A stretch of 64,000 nt of DNA from Pseudoduganella violaceinigra DSM 15887 (GTDB lineage: Bacteria; Pseudomonadota; Gammaproteobacteria; Burkholderiales; Burkholderiaceae_D). The translations under genes and the position numbers were made by a program. The stretch is from assembly GCF_000425385.1 (NCBI RefSeq), contig NZ_AUDI01000001.1, positions 310,001 to 374,000 on the forward strand. The letters are read 5' to 3'. Of this stretch, positions 55,396-64,000 are shown piece by piece; the first letter of the stretch is position 1, and each line of letters opens with the position of its first letter. The notes below the pieces were generated by a model. That model was not told the DNA's origin, made no database searches, and worked only from the letters and a program-made list of their open reading frames with translations.

Positions 55396-56160
55396 ATGAA
55401 ATTAACGAATAAAGTTGCCATCGTCACCGGCGCCACTCAAGGGATCGGCCTGGCCTGCGCCCAGCGCCTCATTACCGAAGGGGCCAAGGTCATGCTGGTG
55501 GACATCAAGCCGGAAGGCGTCCAGGCCGCCGAAGCGCTGGGCGACCAGGCCCGCTTCTACGCCGCCGACGTCAGCCAAAAAGCCGATGTGGACGCCATGC
55601 TGGCCGCCACCCTAGCCGCTTTCGGCCGGGTCGACATCCTGGTCAACAATGCCGGCGTCACCCATAAATGCAATTTCCTCGACCTGGCGGAAGCCGATTT
55701 CGACCGCGTGCTCGGCATTAACCTGAAATCCATGTTCCTGTGCGGCCAGGCAGTCGCGCGCGAAATGGTCAAGCAGCGAAGCGGCTGCATTATCAATATG
55801 TCAAGCGTGAACTCGGAACTGGCGATTCCCGACCAGGTTCCTTATGTGGTGTCGAAGGGCGGCGTGAACCAGCTGACCAAGGTGATGTCGCTGAACCTGG
55901 CGCCGTATGGCATTCGTGTCAACGGCATTGGCCCCGGCACCATCCTGACCGAATTGGCGAAACAGGCGGTCCTGGCCAGCCCGGAAGCAAAACGCACCAT
56001 TTTGTCGCGCACTCCTTTGGGGCGTTGCGGCGAGCCGGAAGAGGTCGCTTCCATCTGCGCTTTCCTCGCCAGCGACGACGCCAGCTATATGACCGGACAG
56101 ACGCTTTTCGTGGATGGTGGCCGCATGGCGCTGAATTACGTGGTGCCGGTCAAAGAATAG
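55396..56160 (+). CDS. SDR family oxidoreductase
   Basis: The product has 254 residues, classical SDR: AIVTGATQGIGLACAQRL (TGxxxGIG), NNAGVTHKCNF, catalytic Ser-Tyr-Lys in INMSSVNSEL and YVVSKGGV. Substrate unknown; similar to sugar or sugar-acid dehydrogenases. Stands alone. Confidence 0.92.
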   Translation: MKLTNKVAIVTGATQGIGLACAQRLITEGAKVMLVDIKPEGVQAAEALGDQARFYAADVSQKADVDAMLAATLAAFGRVDILVNNAGVTHKCNFLDLAEADFDRVLGINLKSMFLCGQAVAREMVKQRSGCIINMSSVNSELAIPDQVPYVVSKGGVNQLTKVMSLNLAPYGIRVNGIGPGTILTELAKQAVLASPEAKRTILSRTPLGRCGEPEEVASICAFLASDDASYMTGQTLFVDGGRMALNYVVPVKE

Positions 56161-56484
56161 TTATTCGAAATATGAATAACGATCATCGAAAATGAAAATT
56201 GGACTGATATGTGGCATTGCACCATAATTGCACATGTCTCCACTATTCTCCTCCAAGAAAATAGTTTAAGCCCGCTTTAACCAGCGGGCTTTTTTTTTTT
56301 GCCCATTTCCGGGTCAGGAACAATTGGGGACATGACAACACCGGAAGTTTGATTTATGTCATGGTGCGGTCACACCCCATCCTTATAATGGGCACATCTG
56401 AGACACACGCAATCGATATGCGTGGTCGCAGAAGGTGCGCCGGCCCTGTGCCGGCGCAACCGCTTCCGTGATATCGTCCCACCC
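56161..56484. promoter_or_regulatory. Intergenic region: terminator, VanZ-gene promoter and leader hairpin
   Basis: These 324 bases contain a TTATTC / GAATAA repeat after the SDR stop, the terminator at 56268, a TATAAT (56394-56399) and a perfect 9-bp hairpin TGCGCCGGC / GCCGGCGCA (56436-56458) that would be in the 5' leader 26 bases before the VanZ start. No gene was seen. Confidence 0.5.
56268..56300 (+). terminator. Rho-independent terminator with a long T-run
   Basis: AAGCCCGC / GCGGGCTT with an 8-base loop is followed by 11 T residues. It is 108 bases after the SDR stop, so it could also end a small RNA starting in between. Confidence 0.9.
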
Positions 56485-56883
56485 ATGCAAAAATTCTTGA
56501 CCCTGCTGTTCCTCAGCGACGCCCAGGCGCGCCTGCGCTTCTGGGGCGCCATCACGCTGTTCGTCCTTAACTGCATCATCGGTTCGATCCCCGGCGCACG
56601 CGCCGAAGCCGCAGAGTATGCCAGCGGCCTGGTGCTGCATAGCTGCGGCTATTCCTTCCTGGCCTTTCTGCTGTTTACCGGTTGTCAGGGTGAACCGGCG
56701 CAGCGCGCGCTGAAGGCCGTGTTCGGCATCGCCATCATGGGCGCCATCGACGAATTCGTCCAATCCTTCTTCCCTTACCGCCATGGCTCGGTCGATGACT
56801 GGCTGGTCGACATGGCGGCCGCGATCATCGCCTCGACGGTGATGTGGGCGCTGTGGAGCATGCGCAAACGCCCGGCCGCTTGA
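56485..56883 (+). CDS. VanZ family membrane protein
   Basis: The product has 132 residues from ATG 56485 with four hydrophobic segments. The VanZ-like motif is DEFVQSFFPYRHGSVDDWLVD. Small VanZ proteins are of unknown function outside glycopeptide resistance. No terminator is clear after it; a stem GAACG...CGTTC lies at about 56896-56921. The next 205 bases to the lipoprotein gene hold no gene. Confidence 0.85.
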   Translation: MQKFLTLLFLSDAQARLRFWGAITLFVLNCIIGSIPGARAEAAEYASGLVLHSCGYSFLAFLLFTGCQGEPAQRALKAVFGIAIMGAIDEFVQSFFPYRHGSVDDWLVDMAAAIIASTVMWALWSMRKRPAA

Positions 56884-57088
56884 CCTAAGCACGCCGAACG
56901 TGCCGCGTCGCGGCACCGTTCAGTCTCCAGCGACGGACGACACCTGGTTCGCCAGCACGATACTCCCGCCTTGCCTTGTCAGCAGCGGCCGCTGGCCGAG
57001 AGCGCAGATGTCAAGTGCGTCAGCCGTCGCCGTAAGGGCGTACACTTCCTCAGCGCGCAGACCTTACGTGGCTATTTAGGGAGGATAT

Positions 57089-57460
57089 ATGAAACTTTCC
57101 GTAATCGTGCTGGTGAGCCTGGCCCTGGCGGGCTGCGCCCATGACAGCAGCAGGAAGACCGCCAGCGTGGATGAAGGCAGCACCATGGGCAACAGCAGCT
57201 ACAGCGCCAGTGCTTCCGCCAGCAACCGGAGTGCGGACACCTGGGACGGCGTCGTGCAGTCGATCGATCCGGCGGGCTCGATGTCGGCCAGCGGCGCGGT
57301 AGGGGCGGCGGCGGCAGGTGGCGGCAGCGGCTATCGCGTCACCGTGAAAAAAGCCGACGGCACCACGCAGACGATCAATGTGGACAGCATGCCCAGCTAT
57401 CGCGTCGGCGACAACGTCAGTTACTCGAACGGCTCGCTGAGCTCCAGTCCGAAATATTAA
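57089..57460 (+). CDS. Small lipoprotein
   Basis: The product has 123 residues; GGGAGGATAT precedes ATG. Lipobox LAGC, Ser/Ala-rich middle and a C-terminal small beta domain (YRVTVKKADGTTQTINVDS) like those of glycine-zipper envelope lipoproteins. Overlaps the convergent TraB/GumN stop by 4 bases. Confidence 0.75.
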   Translation: MKLSVIVLVSLALAGCAHDSSRKTASVDEGSTMGNSSYSASASASNRSADTWDGVVQSIDPAGSMSASGAVGAAAAGGGSGYRVTVKKADGTTQTINVDSMPSYRVGDNVSYSNGSLSSSPKY

Positions 57461-58398
57461 TAAACCTTCTCGACCTGGTAACCGTGCTGGCGCAGCAAGG
57501 CCGGCACGCCCTTGTCGCCCACCAGATGCAGCAGGCCGATGCCGATGAAGGCGTCGCTCTTGCGCATGATCGCTTCAATATGGGCCGCCATTTCCGGGTT
57601 GCGCTTGCCCAGCAAGGTGCCGTCCATGAAGCGCGCTGACACCGTGTCGCCGGAGGTCAGCTCACGCGTCAGCGCAGCGATGCGGGACGCATCGGCAGCG
57701 CCCCACGCCTCGACCAGGCCAGCCGATTTGCGCAGTGCAGCACCGCTCTCGATGTCGGCGATATTCTCCAGCAGGTAGGCTTCCTGCTGCGCGTCGCTGA
57801 GCGCGCCGAACAGGCCCAGCTGGTAGTCGGCGTTCTCCAGTTCCAGCAAGGGCTTCTTTTGCTGGGCTGCGTTGTGCAGCAGGTAGGCTTCCACTCCCAT
57901 GCCGCGGTTGAAGCCGCTTTTCTCGATCTCCTGCCCCACCAGGATATTCGCCAGCACCCACGGGCGGTAATGCTCGACACCGGCCAGGGGCAGCTTGATC
58001 GTCTCGAGCGCGGCCTGCAGCCTGGCCAGCGCCGCCGGCGACAAGTGGTCGCGCACGGTCTGCCCGGCTGGATACTGGCCATGGCGAGCCAGCGCCTTGT
58101 AGTAAGGCTCGCTGGCGCGCACGTCGAGTTCCAGCACCAGGGCGCTGGACTTGGCCAGCGCCTCGGTGACCTCGGCTTCGAGCGGGAAGAAGTCCTGCTT
58201 GCCCACGTGAATGGTGCCAAACAGGTAGGAAGTTTTGCCCTCGTGATGCACGCGGTACAGTGTGCCGCGGCGCGGCACATCGTTGAGCTGGATGGCATCC
58301 GCGGGCGCGGCGGCGTGCGCCGGCGGGATACTCATATCCATACAGTGTGCCGACGAGGAAAATGACAATGCAGTGAGGAAGACAAGCTTGCGAAACAT
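57457..58398 (-). CDS. TraB/GumN family protein, exported
   Basis: The product has 313 residues with a signal peptide ending AHC. GTLYRVHHEGKTSYLFGTIHVGKQDFFPL is the family start and RNPEMAAHIEAIMRKSDAFIGIGLLHLVGDKGV the end, with Glu/His residues thought to form a TIKI-like metalloprotease site. Function in bacteria is unknown. Confidence 0.9.
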   Translation of the reverse strand: MFRKLVFLTALSFSSSAHCMDMSIPPAHAAAPADAIQLNDVPRRGTLYRVHHEGKTSYLFGTIHVGKQDFFPLEAEVTEALAKSSALVLELDVRASEPYYKALARHGQYPAGQTVRDHLSPAALARLQAALETIKLPLAGVEHYRPWVLANILVGQEIEKSGFNRGMGVEAYLLHNAAQQKKPLLELENADYQLGLFGALSDAQQEAYLLENIADIESGAALRKSAGLVEAWGAADASRIAALTRELTSGDTVSARFMDGTLLGKRNPEMAAHIEAIMRKSDAFIGIGLLHLVGDKGVPALLRQHGYQVEKVY

Positions 58399-58529
58399 GG
58401 CATCTTTTCATGGGATGCCAGTTGCGCAGCCAGGCATGGGCTGAAGGCTTCCGTTGCGAAAGCCTTGTTGCCCATACTAAAGTCTTTTACTACCTGACGG
58501 CAATACTCATTTCGCCAAGTAACAACACT

Positions 58530-60026
58530 TTATTTCGCCAGTTCAACCAGAACGGCCGTATACATTTCCAGGTTGAGCATTAATTGCTTTTCCGTAATGA
58601 ACTCATGTTCGGAGTGGCCGGTGTACACCTTGCCGGGCATGGCTGGGCCGAAGCTCACCGCGTGCGGGAACAGGCGCGAATTGGTGCCGCCGCCTATGGC
58701 GACCGGTTGCGGATCCTTGATGCCGGTGTAGTGCGAGAACACCTTCATCAGGGTCGGCAGTTGCGGTGCATTGTCCTGCACCCAGGGCTCGCCGATCTGC
58801 GCCGCCAGCGTGGCGCGCGACTGGTTCTGCTCCTTCCAGGCATCGAAGGCGGCGTTGATTTCCGTGGTCAGTTCGGCTGTTGTTTTTCCGCGCGGACGGC
58901 GCAGGTTGATGCCCAGGACCAGGCCTTCCTCGGTCGGCTTCAGGGTCGTGGGCGACACCGTCATCGGCCCCATGAACTCGTCGGCGTAGGCAATCTTGCC
59001 GAACTTCTCGCCCTGGAAGCCGGTGCCGATCATGTCGTTGACGAAATCGACCATCATCCCGGCCTGGCTGCTATGCCATTGCTGCACCGCCAGCGCGTCG
59101 GCCAGCATGGCGATGGCGTTCACGCCGTCTTCCGGCTTCGACGAGTGCGCGGACAGGCCCTTGGCCGCGATCACCAGGCGCTTGCCTTGCCAGGAATAGT
59201 GGTAGCTCATGCCACGCTGCCTGGAAGCGCGGGCGCGGATGGCCGCTTCCAGTTCGGCGTCGGCATTGTCGATCACGGCGCGCGCATCTTCGGGGATCTG
59301 GCTGTCGAAGAAGCCGCCGGTGAAGCGCTCCACCGTGGGCGAGCTTCCCACCGCCGCGCCGAAGTTGGGCAAGGTCACGCGCAGCGCGCCCCATCCCTTC
59401 TCGGCCGTCACCGCCGGGTATTCGGCATCGATGGTGATATTGGTCTGCGGCGGCGTATGGGTCTTGAGGAAAGCCTCCAGCGGCGCCCAGTCGGATTCCT
59501 CCGCCATGTAGATATACAGTTCGATGCGCTTCTTCAGCGGCACATTGCGGTCCTTGATTGCCTTCATCGCATACATGGCGGTGGCGATCGGGCCCTTGTC
59601 GTCTTCGGTGCCGCGGCCCAGCAGCAGACCGGGCTCGCTGCTGCGGTCAAGCTTGAACGGCGACTGCTTCCACTTGCCCGGGTCGACCGGCTGCACATCG
59701 CCATGGGTGATCACGCCGATGCGCTCCTTGCCCTGGCCCAGCCCCACCACCATGACGTGGCCGAAATCGTTGAAGTCCAGCCCCAGATGGGCCGCTTCCT
59801 GCTTGATGAAACGCTTGAAGCCGATGTGCTGGGGGCTCATATTGAACGGCACTTTTTCATCGGCGACGGTGTTGAAGCTGACCATACTGGCCAGGCTGTC
59901 GATCACTTTTTCGCCGTAGGTCTGGCGGGCATAGCGGGCGGCGGCGGTGGCGGCATCGCTGACGGCGGGTGCCGCGTGGGCGGTGGAACAGGCCAGCATG
60001 GCGGCCAGAACGAGTCTCTTGATCAT
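58530..60026 (-). CDS. M20 family dipeptidase (PepV/Sapep-like), exported
   Basis: The product has 498 residues with a signal peptide MIKRLVLAAMLACSTAHA. Zinc ligands and catalytic residues lie in ITHGDVQPVDP, GRGTEDDKGPIATAMYAM and MAEESDWAPLEAFL. Cytoplasmic PepV-like enzymes are common; export is less so. It starts 5 bases after the solute-binding-protein gene and is probably its partner. Confidence 0.9.
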   Translation of the reverse strand: MIKRLVLAAMLACSTAHAAPAVSDAATAAARYARQTYGEKVIDSLASMVSFNTVADEKVPFNMSPQHIGFKRFIKQEAAHLGLDFNDFGHVMVVGLGQGKERIGVITHGDVQPVDPGKWKQSPFKLDRSSEPGLLLGRGTEDDKGPIATAMYAMKAIKDRNVPLKKRIELYIYMAEESDWAPLEAFLKTHTPPQTNITIDAEYPAVTAEKGWGALRVTLPNFGAAVGSSPTVERFTGGFFDSQIPEDARAVIDNADAELEAAIRARASRQRGMSYHYSWQGKRLVIAAKGLSAHSSKPEDGVNAIAMLADALAVQQWHSSQAGMMVDFVNDMIGTGFQGEKFGKIAYADEFMGPMTVSPTTLKPTEEGLVLGINLRRPRGKTTAELTTEINAAFDAWKEQNQSRATLAAQIGEPWVQDNAPQLPTLMKVFSHYTGIKDPQPVAIGGGTNSRLFPHAVSFGPAMPGKVYTGHSEHEFITEKQLMLNLEMYTAVLVELAK

Positions 60027-60031
60027 TGTGC

Positions 60032-60745
60032 TTATTGGTAGTTGGAGAGGATTTTGCTGATGACGCCTTCGCGCAGCAACTGGGTGATGGCGGCATCGAC
60101 TTCCGCCACCGCCACGTGGCCTTTGGCCGACACCGCGCAGCGGGTCTGGTAGCTGCGCACCACCAGCGGCTCATGGACGCTTAGCTTTTCGCCCTTGTGC
60201 AGCTGGTAGTCGTAGAACGTCTTGATGGTGGCAACGTGGCGCAGGCGGCCGGCCGCCAGCTTGCGCAGGTTGGCCAGGTTGGTGTTCACGTCGGCACGGA
60301 CAAAGCCGGACCCCATGGCCCGTTCCATCTCTGGATACTGGAAGCCAAGCACCGTGCCGATCGGCTGGCCCGCGAGGTCGGCCAGCGACTGCGGTTGGGC
60401 CGCGGACGACGCAGTGATGACCATTTCCGTCTGCGGCATGAAAGCCTGGGTCCAGCCGTAGTGCCCCGGCAGCCACTCGGGCAAATACAGGCAAAGCACA
60501 TCGCCCCGCCCCGCTTCGAGCGCCATGGCGATGCGCTTGCGCGGCATGGACAGCGTGACCGGCGTGCGGCCCAGCTTTTGTGCCAGGGCCTCGGCCAGGT
60601 CCTTATGAATGCCGCCCACCACTTCGCCATTGCGGATATCCGCCAACGGCATTTCGGTGCCGGTATCGACCAGGACCACCAGCGGCGCGGCGCTGGCCGG
60701 TCCGATGGCCAGGAGTGCCGGAATTAAAGCGGAAATGACTTTCAT
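60032..60745 (-). CDS. Periplasmic solute-binding protein (SBP_bac_3 family)
   Basis: The product has 237 residues with a signal peptide MKVISALIPALLAIGPASA. VVLVDTGTEMPLADIRNGEVVGGIHKDLAEALAQKLG is the family start and LADLAGQPIGTVLGFQYPEME the second-lobe motif. No ABC permease follows, so it may be a lone binding protein; co-transcription with the dipeptidase suggests peptide handling. Confidence 0.85.
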   Translation of the reverse strand: MKVISALIPALLAIGPASAAPLVVLVDTGTEMPLADIRNGEVVGGIHKDLAEALAQKLGRTPVTLSMPRKRIAMALEAGRGDVLCLYLPEWLPGHYGWTQAFMPQTEMVITASSAAQPQSLADLAGQPIGTVLGFQYPEMERAMGSGFVRADVNTNLANLRKLAAGRLRHVATIKTFYDYQLHKGEKLSVHEPLVVRSYQTRCAVSAKGHVAVAEVDAAITQLLREGVISKILSNYQ

Positions 60746-60800
60746 CGGGAAATATTAACCCACCAGCAGGCTTTTTGTTTCGGTGCTATTCTCCTCGCCC

Positions 60801-61994
60801 ATGAAACAAGCGCACCAGATCACACCCGCCATGGTCCTGCTGCTGGCCGCCGCCAGCGGCCTGATTGTGGCCAACCTGTATTACGCCCAGCCCCTGGTGG
60901 GTCCGATCAGCAAGGCGATCGGCCTCGATGCCGGCGCCGCCGGCCTGATCGTCACGCTGACGCAGGTCGGCTACTGCCTGGGACTGGCCTTCATCGTGCC
61001 GCTCGGCGACCTACTGGAGAACCGCCGTTTGACGGTAACACTGCTGGGCGCCACCGCCGTCGCGCTGCTGGGCGCCGCGCTGGCGAGCAATGTCGCCACC
61101 TTCCTGGCGGCCGCGTTCTTCATCGGGCTATGCTCGGCGGCGGCCCAGGTGCTGGTGCCGTTCGCCGCCCACCTGTCGGCGCCGGAGCGGCGCGGGCAGA
61201 CCGTCGGCACGGTGATGAGCGGGCTGCTGCTGGGGATCATGCTGGCGCGTCCTTTTTCCAGCCTGGTGACCGATGTCCTGGGCTGGCATGCGATCTTCTT
61301 CCTGTCGACGTCGGCCATCGCCATGCTGGCGGTGGTACTGCACCTGCGCCTGCCGCAGCGCCGGCCCGAAGGCGGCTACCGCTATGGCGCCTTGCTGGCG
61401 TCCATGTGGACGCTGCTGCGCACCACGCCGGTACTGCGCCGCCGCGCCGCTTACCAGGCTTGCATGTTCGGTGCCTTCAGCCTGTTCTGGACCACGGTGC
61501 CGCTGGTGCTGGCCAGCCCGGCGTTCGGTCTGTCGCAGACCGGCATCGCCATCTTCGCCCTGCTGGGCGTGGCCGGTGCCATCGCCTCGCCGATCGCCGG
61601 CAAGCGGGCCGACCAGGGCAAGAGCCGCTCGACCACGCTGTGGGCCCTGCTGGCGGCGGTGGCGGCGTTCGGCGCGCCCCTGATACTGCATGGCGGCCGC
61701 GATTTCATGCTGGTGCTGTTGGTGCTGTGCGGGATCGTGCTGGACATGGGCGCCTCGGCCAACCTGGTGGTCGGCCAGCGTGCCATTTTCGCGCTCGGCG
61801 CGGAAGCGCGCAGCCGGCTCAATGGCCTTTACATCTCGATCTTTTTTGCCGGCGGCGCGTTTGGTTCTTCGCTGGGCGCCTGGACCTGGGCCCACTATGG
61901 CTGGAACGGCGTGCTGCTGGCGGGCCTGGCGTTCCCGCTGGCGGCGCTGCTGGTCTTCGCCACCGAGCGCGCCCCTAATGCGCCCACATCCTGA
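60801..61994 (+). CDS. MFS transporter
   Basis: The product has 397 residues from ATG 60801, 12 membrane segments. Start LLAAASGLIVANLYYAQPLVGPIS and GDLLENRRLTVTLL belong to the YfcJ/SotB-like MFS group. Divergent from the binding-protein gene. Overlaps the end of the convergent protein gene at 61975 by 20 bases. Confidence 0.9.
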   Translation: MKQAHQITPAMVLLLAAASGLIVANLYYAQPLVGPISKAIGLDAGAAGLIVTLTQVGYCLGLAFIVPLGDLLENRRLTVTLLGATAVALLGAALASNVATFLAAAFFIGLCSAAAQVLVPFAAHLSAPERRGQTVGTVMSGLLLGIMLARPFSSLVTDVLGWHAIFFLSTSAIAMLAVVLHLRLPQRRPEGGYRYGALLASMWTLLRTTPVLRRRAAYQACMFGAFSLFWTTVPLVLASPAFGLSQTGIAIFALLGVAGAIASPIAGKRADQGKSRSTTLWALLAAVAAFGAPLILHGGRDFMLVLLVLCGIVLDMGASANLVVGQRAIFALGAEARSRLNGLYISIFFAGGAFGSSLGAWTWAHYGWNGVLLAGLAFPLAALLVFATERAPNAPTS

Positions 61995-62436
61995 ACTCGC
62001 CCTGCATCTGCAGGCTGCCGTTGATGTTCACGCTGCCCAGGTTGCCGGTCACGGCGGCATTCGGGTCGTTCTGCACGCTCATTGATTCGAAGCCGAAATT
62101 TGTGTAGCGCATTTGCGACGGCAGCGCGACGGCAATGTAGTCGCCGCTGCTGTCCGGGCGCGCTTGCACCTTGAGACCGACGGCGAACATGTCGACCGTG
62201 CCGCGCACATTGCGCAGCACGATATAGCGCGGCTGGCCGCCGTCGTGGAAGCCGAGCGAGAGGCGGCTGTCGGTCACGGCGCCCACCAGCGTGGGGTCGT
62301 TGACCACGACGTGGGCGGCGAAACTGATGCCGTCGCGTGCATTGACGCCCGACAGTTCCTGGTCGTCCAGGGGCGTGGGCGGCGCGGCCTGCAGCAAGGC
62401 CGGCGCCAGCAGCAGCATGGAGGCGAGTCGCATCAT
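61975..62436 (-). CDS. Exported protein with DUF6160-like N-terminal motif (third of tandem)
   Basis: The product has 153 residues with a signal peptide; then TPLDDQELSGVNARDGISF, the motif shared with its two upstream neighbours. The rest is beta-rich and ends MQGEFRMWAH. It overlaps the previous gene by 4 bases. Role unknown; relatives are called FilA-like or DUF6160. Confidence 0.7.
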   Translation of the reverse strand: MMRLASMLLLAPALLQAAPPTPLDDQELSGVNARDGISFAAHVVVNDPTLVGAVTDSRLSLGFHDGGQPRYIVLRNVRGTVDMFAVGLKVQARPDSSGDYIAVALPSQMRYTNFGFESMSVQNDPNAAVTGNLGSVNINGSLQMQGEFRMWAH

Positions 62437-63302
62437 TGGCGGAATTTGATGTCGAGATAGTTGATCTGGATATTGCCGATGCGCGCAGAGCCCAGGTCCA
62501 CATTGCCGCTCGGCGCCGTGAAGCTGATCTTGCCGATTTCAATGCCGCCGCTGGCCGCCTGGCCGGTGCCGAACTGGGCGTCCGGCCAGCCGATGCCGAT
62601 GTGCAGGCGCGGCCCGCTGGCGTCGGCCTGCGCATTGACCAGGGCTGGCTGGCGCGCCACGTCGGCGACCGCCCAAGGCTGGCCGGTCAAGTTGCCGTTG
62701 TCGTCGGTGGCGCCAATGCGGATGTTATTCAACGCCAACTGTCCCGCCGTGTTGCCGCGGCCATTCGGGCGCAAGGCCCATTGGCCGATTTCCATGCGCA
62801 GCGCCGCGCCCAGCGCCAGGCCGTCCTGCGTGCGCGGAGTGGAAAACTGCCAGCTGCCGCCGTACAGCGCCAGGTCGCTCACCACCACGGCGCCGCCAGC
62901 GCGATCGATGCCGTCGGCGTTGACGCCGAAGTCATATGCCAACTGCCATTTCTGCTGGCCGCCCGCGTTCAGCGGCAGGCTGAATTGCGCGATATCGGCC
63001 AGGCCATTCGGGCTGCGCACGATATCGAAACGGTAGGGATCGGAAAACGGCAGCGCGCTGTCGCTGCGCGCGGCGCTGGGATTGGCGGCCCAGATGCTGG
63101 CGCCGTCAGGACGCGTATAGGTGACGCGCACATCGCCGTTCATGGCGAAGCCGCTCAGGTCGAAGCTGACGCCGTCGCCGCCGCGCACATCGGACAGCGC
63201 CTTGTCGCTCAGGGGGCGCAAGCCGCCGGCCACGGCGGGCGCCGCCACGCCCGCCAGGACGGCGCAGGCGGCCAGCATCAGGGAGCGCGGTGGGCGCCGC
63301 AT
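62433..63302 (-). CDS. Exported protein with DUF6160-like N-terminal motif (second of tandem)
   Basis: The product has 289 residues with a signal peptide; then LRPLSDKALSDVRGGDGVSF. Beta-rich body with repeated NIRIGA / ISFTAPSG / IGNIQINYLDIKF text that recalls beta-helix or surface-strand proteins. Start shares its last base region with the previous stop. Confidence 0.7.
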   Translation of the reverse strand: MRRPPRSLMLAACAVLAGVAAPAVAGGLRPLSDKALSDVRGGDGVSFDLSGFAMNGDVRVTYTRPDGASIWAANPSAARSDSALPFSDPYRFDIVRSPNGLADIAQFSLPLNAGGQQKWQLAYDFGVNADGIDRAGGAVVVSDLALYGGSWQFSTPRTQDGLALGAALRMEIGQWALRPNGRGNTAGQLALNNIRIGATDDNGNLTGQPWAVADVARQPALVNAQADASGPRLHIGIGWPDAQFGTGQAASGGIEIGKISFTAPSGNVDLGSARIGNIQINYLDIKFRQ

Positions 63303-64000
63303 CAGCGCACCGCCGGCAGGGCTGGTGCGACGGCCGGCAGCGCGGACAGCTTGTCGCGCCAGTTGAGCCAGACGCCCGACTGGGCGGCATCCGGCAATTG
63401 CGTGGTGCCGCTCGGCGCCTGGAACTGCACGCCCGTCTTCAGCACGGAAATCCAGAAATCACGGCTCGGCCCGGCGGCGTCGCCCGCGCGCACCCCGGCC
63501 AGCGCGGCGGCGCCGTCCCAGCGCTTGCCGCCGCCGGCATCGCTATGCGAATCGATCGTCACCGGCTGGCCGTTGGCATCCACGCCGTTCACCAGCAGCG
63601 AACCGGAAATGCTGTGCATTTTCAGGCCGACATCGCCCTTGATGCTGTCGAAGCCCATGCGCATGCCCACCACTTCGCGCGGCGTGGCCGCGTCGCCGGT
63701 GTTGCGGTACACGACTTCGAAATACGGATTGGTGATCGAGACTTTGCCGCCGTTCTGGCCGAACTGCAGCAGCCCCAGGTCAATATCGGCACCGCTGCCC
63801 TCGCGCGCGGGAAAGCGGTAATCGCCCAGGCGGATATGGCGCAGGCTGGCGTTCAGCTCGACGTCGGCATCGAGCGCGATGCGGGTGAAGTCGAAGCCGC
63901 CCAGCGTGCTGTTGCTGACCGCCAGCAGCCCCTGCCCGCGTGTGCGCGACAGGTCGTCGTCGCTCATGGGACGCAGCTGGGCGCCGGCCGGCGCGCAGAA
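63302..64000 (-). CDS. Exported protein with DUF6160-like motif, N-terminus outside window
   Basis: The frame is open to the right edge; an ATG at 63967 falls inside the conserved motif (QLRPMSDDDLSRTRGQGLL) and so cannot be the true start, as the motif should follow a signal peptide. 232 codons are visible. Beta-rich with VGMRMGFDSIKGDVGLKMHS and INPYFEVVYRN-like text. First of the three tandem genes. Confidence 0.7.
   Translation of the reverse strand, partial: FCAPAGAQLRPMSDDDLSRTRGQGLLAVSNSTLGGFDFTRIALDADVELNASLRHIRLGDYRFPAREGSGADIDLGLLQFGQNGGKVSITNPYFEVVYRNTGDAATPREVVGMRMGFDSIKGDVGLKMHSISGSLLVNGVDANGQPVTIDSHSDAGGGKRWDGAAALAGVRAGDAAGPSRDFWISVLKTGVQFQAPSGTTQLPDAAQSGVWLNWRDKLSALPAVAPALPAVR

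Noticed and set aside
56161..56267. Small RNA gene ending at the 56268 terminator
   Set aside because: No promoter could be identified between the SDR stop and the terminator; it is equally well the 3' UTR.

Overview
The window looks like chromosome of a GC-rich betaproteobacterium, most likely an Oxalobacteraceae member close to Massilia, Duganella or Telluria. This rests on the rpsP-rimM-trmD-rplS operon, a DUF3579 protein typical of Burkholderiales, the style of the core proteins (AlaS, GlnS, EtfBA, SbcB, PyrF), a large TonB-dependent receptor, and the dense packing of GC-rich genes. I saw no rRNA, tRNA, CRISPR array, insertion sequence or prophage. Species-level assignment is inference.

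Layout. 1-5.6 kb (+) is the tail of a type VI secretion cargo module: the end of vgrG, a secreted protein, a multidomain LysM/amidase effector candidate, then small exported or lipid-anchored proteins that may be immunity factors. 5.6-12.3 kb is a chitin/N-acetylglucosamine-type locus: a NagX-like membrane protein, a GH18 protein, a cupin-like protein and a TonB-dependent receptor (all -), with a divergent GntR/UTRA regulator. 12.3-17.9 kb (-) holds a DUF1311 protein, an M16 peptidase, DUF3579, a CobD/CbiB-like protein and a Nudix CoA pyrophosphatase. 18.0-20.1 kb (-) is the ribosomal/tRNA modification operon. 20.2-23.5 kb (+) has TM2 and glycine-zipper membrane proteins, a frameshifted small gene, and a proline-dehydrogenase-like gene overlapping a polysaccharide deacetylase gene. 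23.6-31.2 kb (-) has an acyl-CoA dehydrogenase, etfA/etfB, a TusA-like protein, alaS and a glycerophosphodiesterase. 31.3-35.2 kb has a CaiB CoA-transferase, a small coiled protein and a divergent MFS/LysR pair.

35.2-37.7 kb (-) is a tight four-gene operon headed by a tiny J-domain protein followed by three proteins I do not recognise. glnS follows. 39.7-43.0 kb contains the most unusual segment: an orphan CHASE-domain histidine kinase and a 381-residue protein whose last two thirds are 18 copies of an AYSGRV cassette. Three perfect TTGAT-N4-ATCAA (FNR/ANR-type) boxes flank these two genes and were seen nowhere else I looked, which suggests an oxygen-responsive pair. 43.1-53.0 kb is mixed housekeeping (regulator, NAD-dependent epimerase-like protein, flavin/2Fe-2S reductase, MFS, HPF, metal-receptor fold protein, GGDEF protein, sbcB, pyrF). 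53.1-55.4 kb is a lemA/TPM/TPM operon. The rest holds an SDR, VanZ, a lipoprotein, TraB/GumN, a secreted M20 dipeptidase with a solute-binding protein, an MFS exporter, and three overlapping tandem exported proteins that share a DUF6160-like N-terminal motif and run off the right edge.

Scattered between genes are at least four REPIN-like elements (ends TAAACCGG/CCGGTTTA, core GTGTCTGACCC-N3-GGGTCAGACAC) and three other palindromic repeats. Several lie directly on stop codons and one lies inside the etfBA operon.
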